DNA of 64,000 nt from CAJBVW01 sp964457335 (GTDB lineage Bacteria > Myxococcota_A > UBA796 > SXON01). The stretch spans positions 1 to 64,000 of the forward strand of contig CAYWGD010000030.1 in NCBI GenBank assembly GCA_964457335.1. The letters are read 5' to 3'. Shown piece after piece: positions 42,328-51,332 of the stretch. Under the pieces are notes generated by a model. That model was not told where the DNA came from and ran no database searches. It saw only the letters and a program-made list of their open reading frames with translations. Every line of letters starts with the position of its first letter. Within the stretch, counting starts at the first letter, position 1. A program made the translations under genes and the position numbers.

Positions 42328-42375
42328 TCCAGCCTCTCCACGTGAACGAAAGCTAATCCCGACAAGCGTCCCACA

Positions 42376-43749
42376 TCAACCGTCCCACTGGACGATCGCC
42401 CCCAGGTCCACGAGAAGCCCCACGTCTTCGACCCACCTGCACGCAGACGCGTCCGGGCGCGCCATTTCCACATCCTTTCGCACCTCCACCCGGTGCCAGT
42501 CTCCCTTCCAGGGCAGGCGCAGCGCAGCCACGGCCGCTGCCTTCCCCGCGACCTCGGCGGCGTTGACGAGGAGCGTGGCCGTACCGAGATGGGCGAGCGC
42601 GTCCATCCTCGCCCGGAAGTCGTCGGTCACGGGGCTCATCGCGACCACGAAGAGGAGATCCGGAGCGAGGCGGTCCATGAGACCGGGGAGACAGTCGCCG
42701 ACATCGAGCAGGTCCGCGCAGATCACCAGCGAGGCCCGACCCAGGGGGGTGTCGAACAGCAGGAGCTCGGCCCCGGGGTCGAACGCTTCCTCCACCTCGC
42801 ACAGCGGCGGCAGCGGCCCGTCATCCACCGTCACGGAGCCACGCGCCAGGAGCTCGGTCACCCGCGCCGCGCGCAGGGCGAACCGCCCGCGCTTGGCATG
42901 CACGCCCCGGCGTCCTCGCCGGTCCACGAGCGGTGCCTCGTTGCGGACGCCTCTGGGCCCCGACACGTGCCAGCTCCCCGCGATGGTCGCGCGGAGCCCG
43001 AGTGACTCGATCCACGTGAGGTCCGCCGGCTCGACCAGGAGCTCGGGGAGCACCAGCAGGTCGACGCGACCTTCCGCCACCGCGGCCGCCACACGATCCC
43101 GGACCTCCGGCGGGATCCGGCCCCCCGACTCCGTGGCCTGGAACCCCCACCTGGGCCCACGCCGACACACCCGGAGCGATGGCGGCAGCACCCCGGGCAG
43201 GGGCGCCAGGAGCACCCGGAGCGAGCGCGCGGAGTCGAGCGCCCAAGGCCGCCCGTCATCCGCGCACGCGGGCAGATGCCGCAGGTCGACAGGCTCGTCG
43301 GGACGGCTCCACCAGAGGTGGACGTGACGCAGCAGCTGCCCCGGACGGTCCCAGGCGATCGGGTGGTCCCCGGTCTCCCGCCGTGCGCGTAGCGGCGTCG
43401 GGCCACGCGGTGCGTAGAGCACCGCACCAGCCATCGTGAAGCCCCCCTTCCGCACCGGCGTGAGCGGGACCTCGCCCCGCTCCACCGGCCCGCCGCCCAG
43501 AAGCGCGTCGAGCGCCAGCAGGTGGGCGAGCAGCTGGCCCGGGGCGATTCGAACGACCCCGAGGAGAGACCCGACCGGGTCGACCGGCGGCGCGTCCTCC
43601 ACGTCCCGCTCCCGGATGCCGAGGATCTCGCAGGCGGCAAAAAGGTGCGCCGCGAGCACGAGAGGGATGTCGTCGTCAGGCTCCGCCGCGACCCGCTCCC
43701 GGACCGCTGTCAACAGGGCTTCGATGAAGCGCGCGCGGTCCCTCGCCAT
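42376..43749 (-). CDS. Protein with C-terminal nitrilase (C-N hydrolase) domain
   Basis: 457 aa. Residues 1-170 match no family I know. The C-terminal part has the complete nitrilase triad: E236 in VLPELLV, K286 in GVHAKRGRF and C344 in LVICADLLD, in the right order and spacing. Nitrilases cleave C-N bonds in amides or nitriles; in a conflict system a small-molecule or nucleotide amide could be the target. The ATG at 43749 is the preferred start; a GTG about 12 codons upstream is possible. About 12 percent of its first 50 codons end in A/T, against about 3 percent nearby. It is the first gene of the three-gene island. Confidence 0.7.
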   Translation of the reverse strand: MARDRARFIEALLTAVRERVAAEPDDDIPLVLAAHLFAACEILGIRERDVEDAPPVDPVGSLLGVVRIAPGQLLAHLLALDALLGGGPVERGEVPLTPVRKGGFTMAGAVLYAPRGPTPLRARRETGDHPIAWDRPGQLLRHVHLWWSRPDEPVDLRHLPACADDGRPWALDSARSLRVLLAPLPGVLPPSLRVCRRGPRWGFQATESGGRIPPEVRDRVAAAVAEGRVDLLVLPELLVEPADLTWIESLGLRATIAGSWHVSGPRGVRNEAPLVDRRGRRGVHAKRGRFALRAARVTELLARGSVTVDDGPLPPLCEVEEAFDPGAELLLFDTPLGRASLVICADLLDVGDCLPGLMDRLAPDLLFVVAMSPVTDDFRARMDALAHLGTATLLVNAAEVAGKAAAVAALRLPWKGDWHRVEVRKDVEMARPDASACRWVEDVGLLVDLGAIVQWDG

Positions 43750-43828
43750 CCAGGTTCCCAGGCACAGGAATAGCCCATCCACCGGCGCGCAGCCCGTTCC
43801 GCAATGCGACGCGCGCCCGCAACCCGAC

Positions 43829-44662
43829 CTACCGCCCCGCCGCCCGCCACCCCACGAACCCCTTCCCCGCCACGTCCGGCTGACACGTCGCGCAGAAGAA
43901 CGCGTCGTGCCCGTGCACCCCCGCCGCGCGGATCTTGCCGCCACACCGGGGACACGCCTCCCCCGCCCGGTTCCGCACCTTCAGGAAGTCGCGCACCTTC
44001 TCGTCGATGGGCGGGTTGCGGGCCCGGATCGTCTCCGTCGCCTCGCCCAGCACCTTCCGCATCGCCGCCCACAGGCGGTCCAACTGTTCCGGTGTCAGCG
44101 TCGCCACCGTGGCCTTGGGGTGGATGCCGGCCTCCCACAGGGTCTCGTCGGCGTAGGCGTTGCCGAAGCTGTCGAAGGTGTGCTTGTCCATCAGCCACAC
44201 CTTCACCTGCTCGCGCCGCTTCTTCGCCAGCTCGCCGAGCTTCGCGCGGGTGAACCCCTCCGCCAGCACGTCGGCGCCCACCGGCAGGAGCCCCGGCACC
44301 TCCTCCAGCCGCTTCACGAGGTAGAGCTTGGCCATCTGCTGCTCGTCCCGCAGTCGGAGCTCGTCCCCACCCTCCAGCGCGAACGCCACGGCGAGGTCCG
44401 CGCTGTCCTTCGCGCCCACCTTCGCGAACGTGAACCGCCCCGCCAGCATCAGGTTCACGGCCACGGTCCACTCGCCGAGCGCGAGCACCACGAAGTGCCC
44501 CTTGCGCTCGACCCCGTCGACACGAGCGCCGGCCAGCACGTCCAGCGCCACCGGCGCGCGCACGACCACCGGCTTGCGCACGCGCACCGCCGCGATCGTG
44601 GCGCCGCGCAGCCGCCCCGCGAGGACCGGCACCACGTGCTCGAGATCGGGCCGTTCGGGCAT
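43829..44662 (-). CDS. Fpg/Nei-family DNA glycosylase
   Basis: 277 aa. It keeps the Fpg/Nei layout: N-terminal Pro2-Glu3 (MPERPDLE), the conserved Lys54 (VERKGHFVVL), helix-two-turn-helix (about 145-215, GNAYADETLWEAGIHP) and a C-terminal zinc finger C-x2-C-x16-C-x2-C (CPRCGGK, FFCATCQ). It removes oxidised bases and cuts the abasic site. The N-terminal RPD in place of the usual LPE suggests a branch distinct from classical MutM. It is divergent from the acyl-CoA dehydrogenase, 54 bases away. Confidence 0.88.
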   Translation of the reverse strand: MPERPDLEHVVPVLAGRLRGATIAAVRVRKPVVVRAPVALDVLAGARVDGVERKGHFVVLALGEWTVAVNLMLAGRFTFAKVGAKDSADLAVAFALEGGDELRLRDEQQMAKLYLVKRLEEVPGLLPVGADVLAEGFTRAKLGELAKKRREQVKVWLMDKHTFDSFGNAYADETLWEAGIHPKATVATLTPEQLDRLWAAMRKVLGEATETIRARNPPIDEKVRDFLKVRNRAGEACPRCGGKIRAAGVHGHDAFFCATCQPDVAGKGFVGWRAAGR

Positions 44663-44704
44663 GGCTTCCTCCGCCTCCACCCTACCACCTCCCGCGCCGG
44701 GCGA

Positions 44705-44710
44705 TACACT
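44705..44710 (+). promoter_or_regulatory. -10-like TACACT just before the start codon
   Basis: TACACT six bases before the ATG at 44717, with no ribosome site between them. If used as a -10 element, transcription would begin at or next to the A of the ATG, giving a leaderless mRNA. The -35 region is poor. The same arrangement occurs before the kinase gene at 51346. Confidence 0.4.
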
Positions 44711-44716
44711 CGCTGA

Positions 44717-45868
44717 ATGACCACTCAGTTTCCGCCGTTCACCGAGGAGCACGCGCTCCTCCGCAAGACCGTCCGCGACTTCACCCTCACCCACCTCACG
44801 CCGCACCGGCACGAGTGGGACAAGGAGGGCGACTGGCCCGCGCGCGAGATCTTCGGGAAGATGGCGGAGCTCGGGCTCCTCGGCATCCGCTTCGACGAGA
44901 AGTACGGCGGCGCCGGCCTCGACTGGTGGGCGCACACCGCGATGATCGAGGAGCTCTGCCAGGCCCGCAACGGCGGCGTGGTGATGTCCATCTTCGTGCA
45001 CACCGACATCTCCACGCCCGTCATCCACGAGATCGGCACCGAGGAGCAGAAGCAGGAGTGGCTCGTGCCCGCCATCCGCGGCGAGAAGATCGGCGCGCTC
45101 GGCATCACCGAGCCGGGCGCCGGCTCGGACGTGGCCAACCTCCAGACGACCGCGCGCATCGAGGGCGACCACTTCGTCATCAACGGCGCGAAGACCTACA
45201 TCACCAACGGCGCCTTCGCCGACTTCATCATCCTCGCCGTCCGCACGGGCGACCCCGGCTACGGCGGCGTCTCGCTCGTCATCTTCCCCACGGACACCCC
45301 CGGCTTCTCCGTCGGCAAGAAGCTCGACAAGCTCGGCACCCGCTCGGTCGACAGCTCGCTGCTCCACTTCGAGGACTGCCGCGTCCCGGTGAAGAACCTG
45401 CTCGGGACGCTCAACGGCGGCTTCGTGCACGTCATGCAGAACTTCCAGGGCGAGCGGCTCGTGGCGGCGCTCATGGCCACCGCGGGCATGGAGATCCAGC
45501 TCGCCGACGCCATCGAGTACGGCCGCACCCGCAAGGCCTTCGGCCGCCCGATCGGGAGCTTCCAGGTCTGGAAGCACAAGTTCGCCGAGCACCTCACCGC
45601 GGTCGAGGCCGCGAAGCTGCTCACCTACAAGGCCGTCCAGAAGATCGAGTCGGGGGACGACCCCACGCTCGAGGTCTCGATGGCGAAGCTCTTCGCCTCC
45701 GACCTCGCGCAGAAGGTCGCCTACGACTGCCTGCAGTTCCACGGCGGCTACGGCTTCATCGAGGAGTACGACATCGCCCGCGCCTGGCGCGACGTGCGGC
45801 TCCTCCCCATCGGCGGCGGCACGAGCGAGATCATGAAGGAGATCATCGCGAAGTGGTCGGGGTTGTAG
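44717..45868 (+). CDS. Acyl-CoA dehydrogenase
   Basis: 383 aa, the standard size. FAD/substrate signature ITEPGAGSDVANLQT, then INGAKTYITNGAFADFII, RTRKAFGRPIGSFQVWKHKF, and the C-terminal CLQFHGGYGFIEEYDIARAW with a Glu at the usual catalytic-base position for short/medium chain and isovaleryl types. It oxidises an acyl-CoA in fatty- or amino-acid breakdown. It stands alone and ends 57 bases before the stop of the convergent desaturase-like gene. Confidence 0.92.
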   Translation: MTTQFPPFTEEHALLRKTVRDFTLTHLTPHRHEWDKEGDWPAREIFGKMAELGLLGIRFDEKYGGAGLDWWAHTAMIEELCQARNGGVVMSIFVHTDISTPVIHEIGTEEQKQEWLVPAIRGEKIGALGITEPGAGSDVANLQTTARIEGDHFVINGAKTYITNGAFADFIILAVRTGDPGYGGVSLVIFPTDTPGFSVGKKLDKLGTRSVDSSLLHFEDCRVPVKNLLGTLNGGFVHVMQNFQGERLVAALMATAGMEIQLADAIEYGRTRKAFGRPIGSFQVWKHKFAEHLTAVEAAKLLTYKAVQKIESGDDPTLEVSMAKLFASDLAQKVAYDCLQFHGGYGFIEEYDIARAWRDVRLLPIGGGTSEIMKEIIAKWSGL

Positions 45869-45925
45869 TCGAAACCGTCACTTCCGAGAGCCGCGGCGGT
45901 CCGCGGGCCCCTCCGCCGCACGATG

Positions 45926-46837
45926 CTACCGGCGCGGACCCACCGCGAGGTTACGCGCGTGCATGTCCGTGGCGCAGCGGCTCCAGTCCTCGTGGTAGGT
46001 GCCGAAGAGCCGGTCCCACATCGAGAAGAAGTTGCCCAGGTTCACGGCGCCCCCACCTCGGCAGTGGTGGAGCTTGTGGGCGTGGTTGTCCATCAGGACC
46101 CAGCGGAGCCAACCGATGCGGAACGTGTAGTTCACGTGGTGGGACGAGAACCCGAACATCGTCAGGCTGAACGCCACGAGGGTAGCGGGCAGCGAGAGTC
46201 CGAGCAGCGCGCAGATCACGCCCAGCGGAAACTGGTGGGACCAGAAGGCATCCCAGCGAGAGAAGACATTCCCGCGATACAAATCGAGATCGCGGACGTC
46301 GTGGTGGGCGGCGTGTTTGCGCCGCATCCACTTCGCCGCCGGGCGCCGCAGGCCGCGGCCGTGCAGCACGAGGCGGTGCCACCAGTAGTAGCCGAAGTCC
46401 AACACCAGGACGGCCGCCACGACGCCCAACCAGTCGTTCGTGATCAGTCGAGCGTCGGTCACGAATGCGAGGCCGCGACCGACCACCCACCATGACGCGA
46501 CCACGAGGACGTACCCGAGCGCGAAGCTCTCGAGGAACAGACGCGCGATCTCGTAGGCCGTCTCCCCCTGCCTCCAAGCCCGCAGCGGCCGGGCCGGCCG
46601 GGTCATCTCGAGGTAGATGAAGACCAGGGCGAGCGGGAAGACGATCACCCCGAAGCCGACGATCGCCGTCCACGCGGTGAACCCCTCGACCTCGACCACG
46701 GCGGCATACGCGAGGAGCGGGCCGAGGTGGACGAGGAGGCCCAGCCACAGCGGCGAGGGCCTCTCGGCCTGGACGTCATCCTGCGCGGGGGCGAGAGCCT
46801 CGGGTGGCGAGCCTGCTGCGAGCGTCGAGCCGTCCAT
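45926..46837 (-). CDS. Sterol-desaturase-family membrane hydroxylase
   Basis: 303 aa with four to five membrane helices (from about 32). The diiron histidine boxes are H154-x4-H159 (HRLVLH), H175-x2-HH (HAAHH), SHHVNY and HAHKLHH. Members hydroxylate or desaturate sterols, carotenoids or fatty acids. The ATG at 46837 follows GGAGG. Third codon positions are slightly richer in A/T than in neighbours, so recent transfer is possible. Substrate unknown. Confidence 0.85.
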   Translation of the reverse strand: MDGSTLAAGSPPEALAPAQDDVQAERPSPLWLGLLVHLGPLLAYAAVVEVEGFTAWTAIVGFGVIVFPLALVFIYLEMTRPARPLRAWRQGETAYEIARLFLESFALGYVLVVASWWVVGRGLAFVTDARLITNDWLGVVAAVLVLDFGYYWWHRLVLHGRGLRRPAAKWMRRKHAAHHDVRDLDLYRGNVFSRWDAFWSHQFPLGVICALLGLSLPATLVAFSLTMFGFSSHHVNYTFRIGWLRWVLMDNHAHKLHHCRGGGAVNLGNFFSMWDRLFGTYHEDWSRCATDMHARNLAVGPRR

Positions 46838-46963
46838 CGGGGTTCCTCCGGAGCGGACCGTGGGCCGGACTCTCCGCTTTCCCCCTGGGTACCATGACAC
46901 GCAGCGCTCCGCTACGGCCGAGGGGTGGCCGGAGCGGCGTTCGAACATCGTCGGCCTCGGTCT

Positions 46964-47001
46964 TCTTGGGGCGGGGGGCGCGGCCCCCCGCAACGCCCCC
47001 G
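46964..47001. repeat. Dispersed GC-rich palindromic repeat, copy C
   Basis: TCTTGGGGCGGGGGG, loop GCGC, then CCCCCCGCAACGCCCCC. It is the only one of the four copies outside a gene, in the 272-base divergent gap between the desaturase-like gene and the Cys-rich secreted protein. It keeps the best symmetry of the four. Confidence 0.75.
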
Positions 47002-47109
47002 CTTTTGCGTGAGGCACAAAATTTCCGGCGAGGTGTAACAGCCGCACGCGCCGCCCCTTGGTCCTGGACGAACCCGACGGAGCCGACTCCGTCCCTCCCA
47101 GGAGAAACC

Positions 47110-47727
47110 ATGCGTCGCCTCGCCCTCGTGTCCCTCGCCGCCCTCGCCGCCTCCGGCTCCGCCTTCGCCTGGATCGAGTGGACCGGCTCGATCAACTACC
47201 TCAGCGCGACGATCAACGTCGTCTGCGACGACGGCAACAGCTACACCTGCACCGGCGACGGCTTCTGCGGCTCGGAGTGGGAGACGATCCAGTACGGCAG
47301 CGCGCTCGCGACCCAGTGCTGCGAGGCCAACGGCACCGGCTACTCCGACGGCGGCGGCGGCTTCGACTTCACGCTCGTCGGCGGGCCCGTCCGCGTCGAC
47401 GACAAGGGCAACCTCGAGGACTCCGACGCGACGAAGCGCGCCCTCGCCGAGCTCGACGCGCTCTACGCCTCGCCGGACGTGACGATCCTGGAGCGCCGGA
47501 ACGGCACGACGGACACCGTCGCGGGGGTGCGGGTGTGCACGTTCGACTCCGCCCCCACCACGCTCGCGTGCTGCCAGGCGGCGCACGACCCCTCCTACTA
47601 CAGCGGGCATTGCGCCTCCTGCCTCGACGCGGACGGCGGCTGCAACGACACGAACGGCCGCGAGGGCGACGTGGCCTGGATCCTCGACCTCCCGTACGAG
47701 TCGTCGGGCTCGGCCGCCGACGAGTAG
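47110..47727 (+). CDS. Secreted Cys-rich protein of unknown function
   Basis: 205 aa with a clear signal peptide (MRRLALVSLAALAASGSAFA, cleavage about residue 20) after an AGGAG site. The mature part has about twelve Cys in small groups (CTGDGFCG, QCCEAN, ACCQAAHD, HCASCLDADGGC), which suggests several disulfides. No known family. The segment NDTNGREGDVAW may be a metal or sugar contact. It stands alone. Confidence 0.7.
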   Translation: MRRLALVSLAALAASGSAFAWIEWTGSINYLSATINVVCDDGNSYTCTGDGFCGSEWETIQYGSALATQCCEANGTGYSDGGGGFDFTLVGGPVRVDDKGNLEDSDATKRALAELDALYASPDVTILERRNGTTDTVAGVRVCTFDSAPTTLACCQAAHDPSYYSGHCASCLDADGGCNDTNGREGDVAWILDLPYESSGSAADE

Positions 47728-47783
47728 CGCCCCCTCCGCGTTGCGCCCTCCGGGCCTCGGAGCCCGGTTACGCCGGAGCGAGC

Positions 47784-48743
47784 ATGCCCGCGCCCGACTT
47801 CGATCCCCTGCCCTCCCTGGTCGCCGCCGTGACGCGCGGCGACACCGACGGCGGCGCGCTGCTCGCCGAGGTGCTCCGGCACGTCGCGCGCGTGGCGCGC
47901 CCCTACCCGGACGCCTGGTTCGCGCTCGGGCGCAAACACGCGGAGGCGGTCGACGACCTCGCGCACCGCGTGTACACGACGTGCGCGCGGGTGGCGAAGG
48001 GGCGCTTCCCTTTCCTCGGGCGCGCGCCCTTCGCGGCGTACGTGGCCGAGGACTTCGACGGGCGCGCCATCCGCTACCACAGCTTCTACGCGAAGCTCTC
48101 GATCACCCGCGAGCTCTTGCGCGCCGACTACGCCCACAACCTCGCGTCCGACCCGCGGCTCGCGTGGCGGGCCGACCTCTACGGCGAGATCGGCCACGTG
48201 CTGCGCGCGCGGGCCGTGAAGCTCGGGGGCGCCCCGCCGCGGTGGCAGCTCCCGGGCCCGGCCGCGGTGCGGGGCGAGGCCGCCCTGGTCGACCTGTTGC
48301 GGGCCGCGTCCGAGCGGGACGTCCCGGCGCTGGTGGAGCGGGCGCTCCGGCTCGGGGGCCCCCGCACGCAGAGCCAGCTCTGCCGCGTCGTCGAGGAGGT
48401 GGTCGGCACCCCGCCGGCGCCCGAGGCCGACGACGAGGCCCGCGCCGACGACGTGGCGGGGCGGGCCGCGGTGCGCGCCGCGGTGCTGGAGGCCTGGGCC
48501 GCGCTGGACGACGACGAGCGCCGCCTCCTCGGGCTCATCGCGCGAGGGCGGAGCTACGACGAGGTGTGCGCCGAGCTCCCCGGCTTCGCGCACAAGGTGG
48601 CGGTGAACCGCGCGCTCGAGCGCATCGGCCAGCGCTTCGTCGCGCGCCTCGCCGCGCGGGTCGGCGCCCCGCGGGAGGCCCCGCCGCCGCGGTTGTTGCT
48701 CGAGCACGTGCTCGACGTCCTCGAACAGCTGGAGGTCGCGTGA
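47784..48743 (+). CDS. Sigma-70-like protein with C-terminal HTH
   Basis: 319 aa. The N-terminal part (about 60-125: ARVAKGRFPFLGRAPFAAYV, RELLRADYAHNLASD) looks like a divergent sigma region 2. The C-terminal DDDERRLLGLIARGRSYDEV with VNRALERIGQRFV looks like region 4. A central Ala/Arg-rich linker of about 90 residues separates them. The architecture is unlike a standard ECF factor, so it could also be a sigma-derived regulator. The next gene overlaps its stop (GTGA). Confidence 0.5.
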   Translation: MPAPDFDPLPSLVAAVTRGDTDGGALLAEVLRHVARVARPYPDAWFALGRKHAEAVDDLAHRVYTTCARVAKGRFPFLGRAPFAAYVAEDFDGRAIRYHSFYAKLSITRELLRADYAHNLASDPRLAWRADLYGEIGHVLRARAVKLGGAPPRWQLPGPAAVRGEAALVDLLRAASERDVPALVERALRLGGPRTQSQLCRVVEEVVGTPPAPEADDEARADDVAGRAAVRAAVLEAWAALDDDERRLLGLIARGRSYDEVCAELPGFAHKVAVNRALERIGQRFVARLAARVGAPREAPPPRLLLEHVLDVLEQLEVA

Positions 48744-49111
48744 GCCGGGATCCCTGGGATGGTGTCCTCGACGGCGAGCCGCTCCTCGCGGGCCTCGCGC
48801 GGCTCGCGGCCCGGCGCCGCCACGCGCGCGAGCGCGCCGAGGACGAAGACGACCACGTCTTCGAGGAGGACGACGAGCCCGTGCGCCTCGCCGCCGCGGA
48901 CGACGACCGGCCGTGGCGCGGCGGCCCCTACGAGGTGCGCGTGGTCGACGGGCGCGCCACGCAGACCGCGGGGCCCGGCGGGCTCGCGCTCCGGCTGCCG
49001 ACGGGCGACGTGCCGCTCGTCCCGGGCATGCCCGTCGAGCTGTCCGCGCCCCTGGGCGACCGCGTCGACGCGGTGGACGCGCGCGGGCGCCGCATCCGGC
49101 TCGAACGGTAG
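48740..49111 (+). CDS. Small acidic protein coupled to the sigma-like gene
   Basis: 123 aa. The N-terminus is basic then strongly acidic (ERAEDEDDHVFEEDDEPV), followed by a small beta-rich segment (EVRVVDGRATQTAGPGGLAL). No signal, membrane helix or zinc motif. It may modulate the sigma-like protein it is co-translated with. The GTG start at 48740 overlaps the upstream stop. Confidence 0.6.
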   Translation: MSRDPWDGVLDGEPLLAGLARLAARRRHARERAEDEDDHVFEEDDEPVRLAAADDDRPWRGGPYEVRVVDGRATQTAGPGGLALRLPTGDVPLVPGMPVELSAPLGDRVDAVDARGRRIRLER

Positions 49112-49116
49112 CCCCG

Positions 49117-50268
49117 CTACTCGCAGCCGGTCAGCGAGCAGGTGAAGCGCGCGTCGAGGCCGTAGGCGTAGGTGTCCAGGCCCGGCACGGCGATCAGGCC
49201 GTCCTCGGCGAGCACCGGGTCGAAGAGGTCGCAGCGCTCGCCGACAGCGGTGGCGGCGGTGCCGCCCAGGCTGATCTGCGCCGGCTTGGCGTCGGCGGCG
49301 CCGTTGCCGAACACGCCGAGGCCGTCCGCGGTGGAGCCGGTGCACGCGAGGTCGAGGTCGAAGGCCGACACGCCGCCGGTGCTTTCCTCGGAGGTGTTGG
49401 CGGTGACGCGCGTGTCCACGAGCGAGAGCGCGCTGACGACGCCCTCCACGCCCGCCGCGCCGCCGCCGCGCACGTGCGCGGTGTTGCCGGTCACGACGCT
49501 GTCGCGCACGACGACCGTGCCGCCGTCGGCGACGGCGAGGCCCCCGCCGATGTCGGCGGTGTTGCCCGACACGGTCACGGCTTCGAGCGTGACGGCGCCC
49601 CGCGCGAGCAGGCCCCCGCCGCGGGTCGCGGTGCTCCCGGACAGGGTGGTGTCCGCGACGGTGACGGTGGCGTCCGCGTCCACGAGCAGGCCGCCGCCCT
49701 CGGACGCGACGCCGTTCCGCACGGTCACGCCCTCGACGCGCAACGCCCCGCCCGCCAGGGTGAGCACGGCGCCCTTGCCCGCCCCGTCGAGCACGGTGCG
49801 GTCGGCGCCGGCGCCGCGCAGGGTCACGTCGCCTGTGAGGGCGAGGCGCACGAACCAGGTGCCCTCGCACACGTCCAGCGTGCCGCCCTCGTAGGCGAGC
49901 GCGGCGGGCTCGTCGTCCGCACCGGCGGCGAACGCGGCGCTCAGGTCCGTCCACCCGGAGTCGGTCGTGCGGGTGACGAGGCCGGCGTCGGAGACCCAGG
50001 CGGCGTCGCAGGCGTCCGAGACGCCGTTGCAGCGCTCCGGGGCGGCGGGGAACACGTCGGGATCGGCGTCGTCGCAGTCGCCGGCGGTGGCCGTCCAGCC
50101 GGAGGGCTCGTCGCAGCGCGGGGTGGCGGTCGCCTCGTCGCCGAAGCCGTCCCCGTCGGCGTCCGCGTAGCGCACGGGGCAGGCGGTGTCGTCGGAGCCG
50201 CCAGCGTCGGTGGAGCAGGGCTCGTCCACGAGGACGATGGTGCAGCCGAGGAGCCAGAGGAGCGTCAC
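49117..50268 (-). CDS. Lipoprotein with MopE-like repeats and right-handed beta helix
   Basis: 383 aa. GTG start at 50268 (GTGA with the upstream gene), lipobox LLGC. Residues about 30-75 hold MopE-type Asp-rich repeats (YADADGDGFGD, CDDADPDVFPAAPERCNG), common in Myxococcota secreted proteins. Residues about 120-330 form a parallel beta-helix of repeated GxTVxNGxA/SGNTAxxGGG units, like polymorphic outer-membrane proteins. Probable surface-exposed structural or adhesive protein, coupled to a FecR-domain protein. Confidence 0.75.
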   Translation of the reverse strand: MTLLWLLGCTIVLVDEPCSTDAGGSDDTACPVRYADADGDGFGDEATATPRCDEPSGWTATAGDCDDADPDVFPAAPERCNGVSDACDAAWVSDAGLVTRTTDSGWTDLSAAFAAGADDEPAALAYEGGTLDVCEGTWFVRLALTGDVTLRGAGADRTVLDGAGKGAVLTLAGGALRVEGVTVRNGVASEGGGLLVDADATVTVADTTLSGSTATRGGGLLARGAVTLEAVTVSGNTADIGGGLAVADGGTVVVRDSVVTGNTAHVRGGGAAGVEGVVSALSLVDTRVTANTSEESTGGVSAFDLDLACTGSTADGLGVFGNGAADAKPAQISLGGTAATAVGERCDLFDPVLAEDGLIAVPGLDTYAYGLDARFTCSLTGCE

Positions 50269-51254
50269 AACGACACCACGAGGCCCACAGCGCCGTCCGC
50301 GAGCGGGCCCTGCACCCAGCCCGCGCGCGCCACCCCCAGGAGCGAGACCCGCCGCGACAGCGGGAGCGAGGTGCCGACCGCGCCGACGCCGCCGAGGTGG
50401 AGCGCGGTGTACGCCCCGTCGCAGCCGAGGCGGGCGAGCTCGACCGTGCCGACGACCTGCGCGCCGAGGGTCAGCGGGCCCGCGGCGACCTCGACGCCGA
50501 GCGCCTGCGGGAGCCGGACGGTCGACCCGCCGGTGGCGACGCCGGTGTCCACCGCGAGGCGCAGGGGCCCGGTGACGGGCACCCGGGCGAACACGCGGGC
50601 CTGCCCGACCGCCCCGGCGTCGAGCCCGCCGCCGAGGACCACGCCGAGGCGGGTCGCGCGGGGGAAGCCGCGGTCGACGGCGCGCGCGGCGAGGAACGGG
50701 CGCGCGGCGACGACCGGGGCGCCGCCGGCCACGTCGGCCACCTGCCAGCGCCGGACGCGGGCCTCGCCGCCCGGGCCGGAGACGCGCACGCGCCCCTCGA
50801 CGACGGTGACGCGCACGGCGGCGTCGTCGGCGTCGCCGAGGCCGCGCACGGCGAACTCGGTGCCCTCCACGGCGGTCTGCACCGTGCCGTAGCGCACGGA
50901 GAACGCGCCCCGCACGCGGTAGTACACCTCGCCCAGGCGCTGGAGCGCGGTGCGGCCCCGCACCTCCACGTCGGTGTGCTCCGCGACGGCGAGCTCCTCG
51001 CCACGCTGGAGCGCGATGCGCAGGCGCGCCTCCTCGGTGACGACGCGGTCGCCCTCCTCGAGCGCGAGGCCGCGCGACGCCGGGAGGCGCTGGTCGCCGC
51101 GCAGCACGACGGCCCGCACGGTCGAGTCGACGGGGCGCCACCGGCCGGCGGCGTCCGCGGTGGTGACCTCGAGGATCTCCGCGTACGCCGCCCACGCGCG
51201 GCCGGGCGCGACGCAGAGCAGGATCGCGAGGAGGAGGCGGAGCACGGCGGGCAT
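50265..51254 (-). CDS. FecR-domain secreted protein
   Basis: 329 aa. The ATG at 51254 gives a good signal peptide (LLLAILLCVAPGRAWA). FecR-type beta domain at about 45-165 (LALEEGDRVVTEEARLRIAL, GEVYYRVRGAFSVRYGTVQT, AVEGTEFAVR). The C-terminal 150 residues are strand-rich like a barrel. In other bacteria FecR domains bind signals or peptidoglycan. First gene of a two-gene unit, divergent from the kinase. Confidence 0.75.
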   Translation of the reverse strand: MPAVLRLLLAILLCVAPGRAWAAYAEILEVTTADAAGRWRPVDSTVRAVVLRGDQRLPASRGLALEEGDRVVTEEARLRIALQRGEELAVAEHTDVEVRGRTALQRLGEVYYRVRGAFSVRYGTVQTAVEGTEFAVRGLGDADDAAVRVTVVEGRVRVSGPGGEARVRRWQVADVAGGAPVVAARPFLAARAVDRGFPRATRLGVVLGGGLDAGAVGQARVFARVPVTGPLRLAVDTGVATGGSTVRLPQALGVEVAAGPLTLGAQVVGTVELARLGCDGAYTALHLGGVGAVGTSLPLSRRVSLLGVARAGWVQGPLADGAVGLVVSL

Positions 51255-51332
51255 GCTACCGCGGGGCGGGGCGGGGGCGGACACGGCGGCGGAGGTCCTC
51301 CCTCGGGATCAAGGGACGGCGAGGTCGTCCGT

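Noticed and set aside
46838..47109. Riboswitch or ncRNA in the gap holding repeat copy C
   Set aside because: The only structured element is the dispersed palindrome. No known riboswitch core was recognised.
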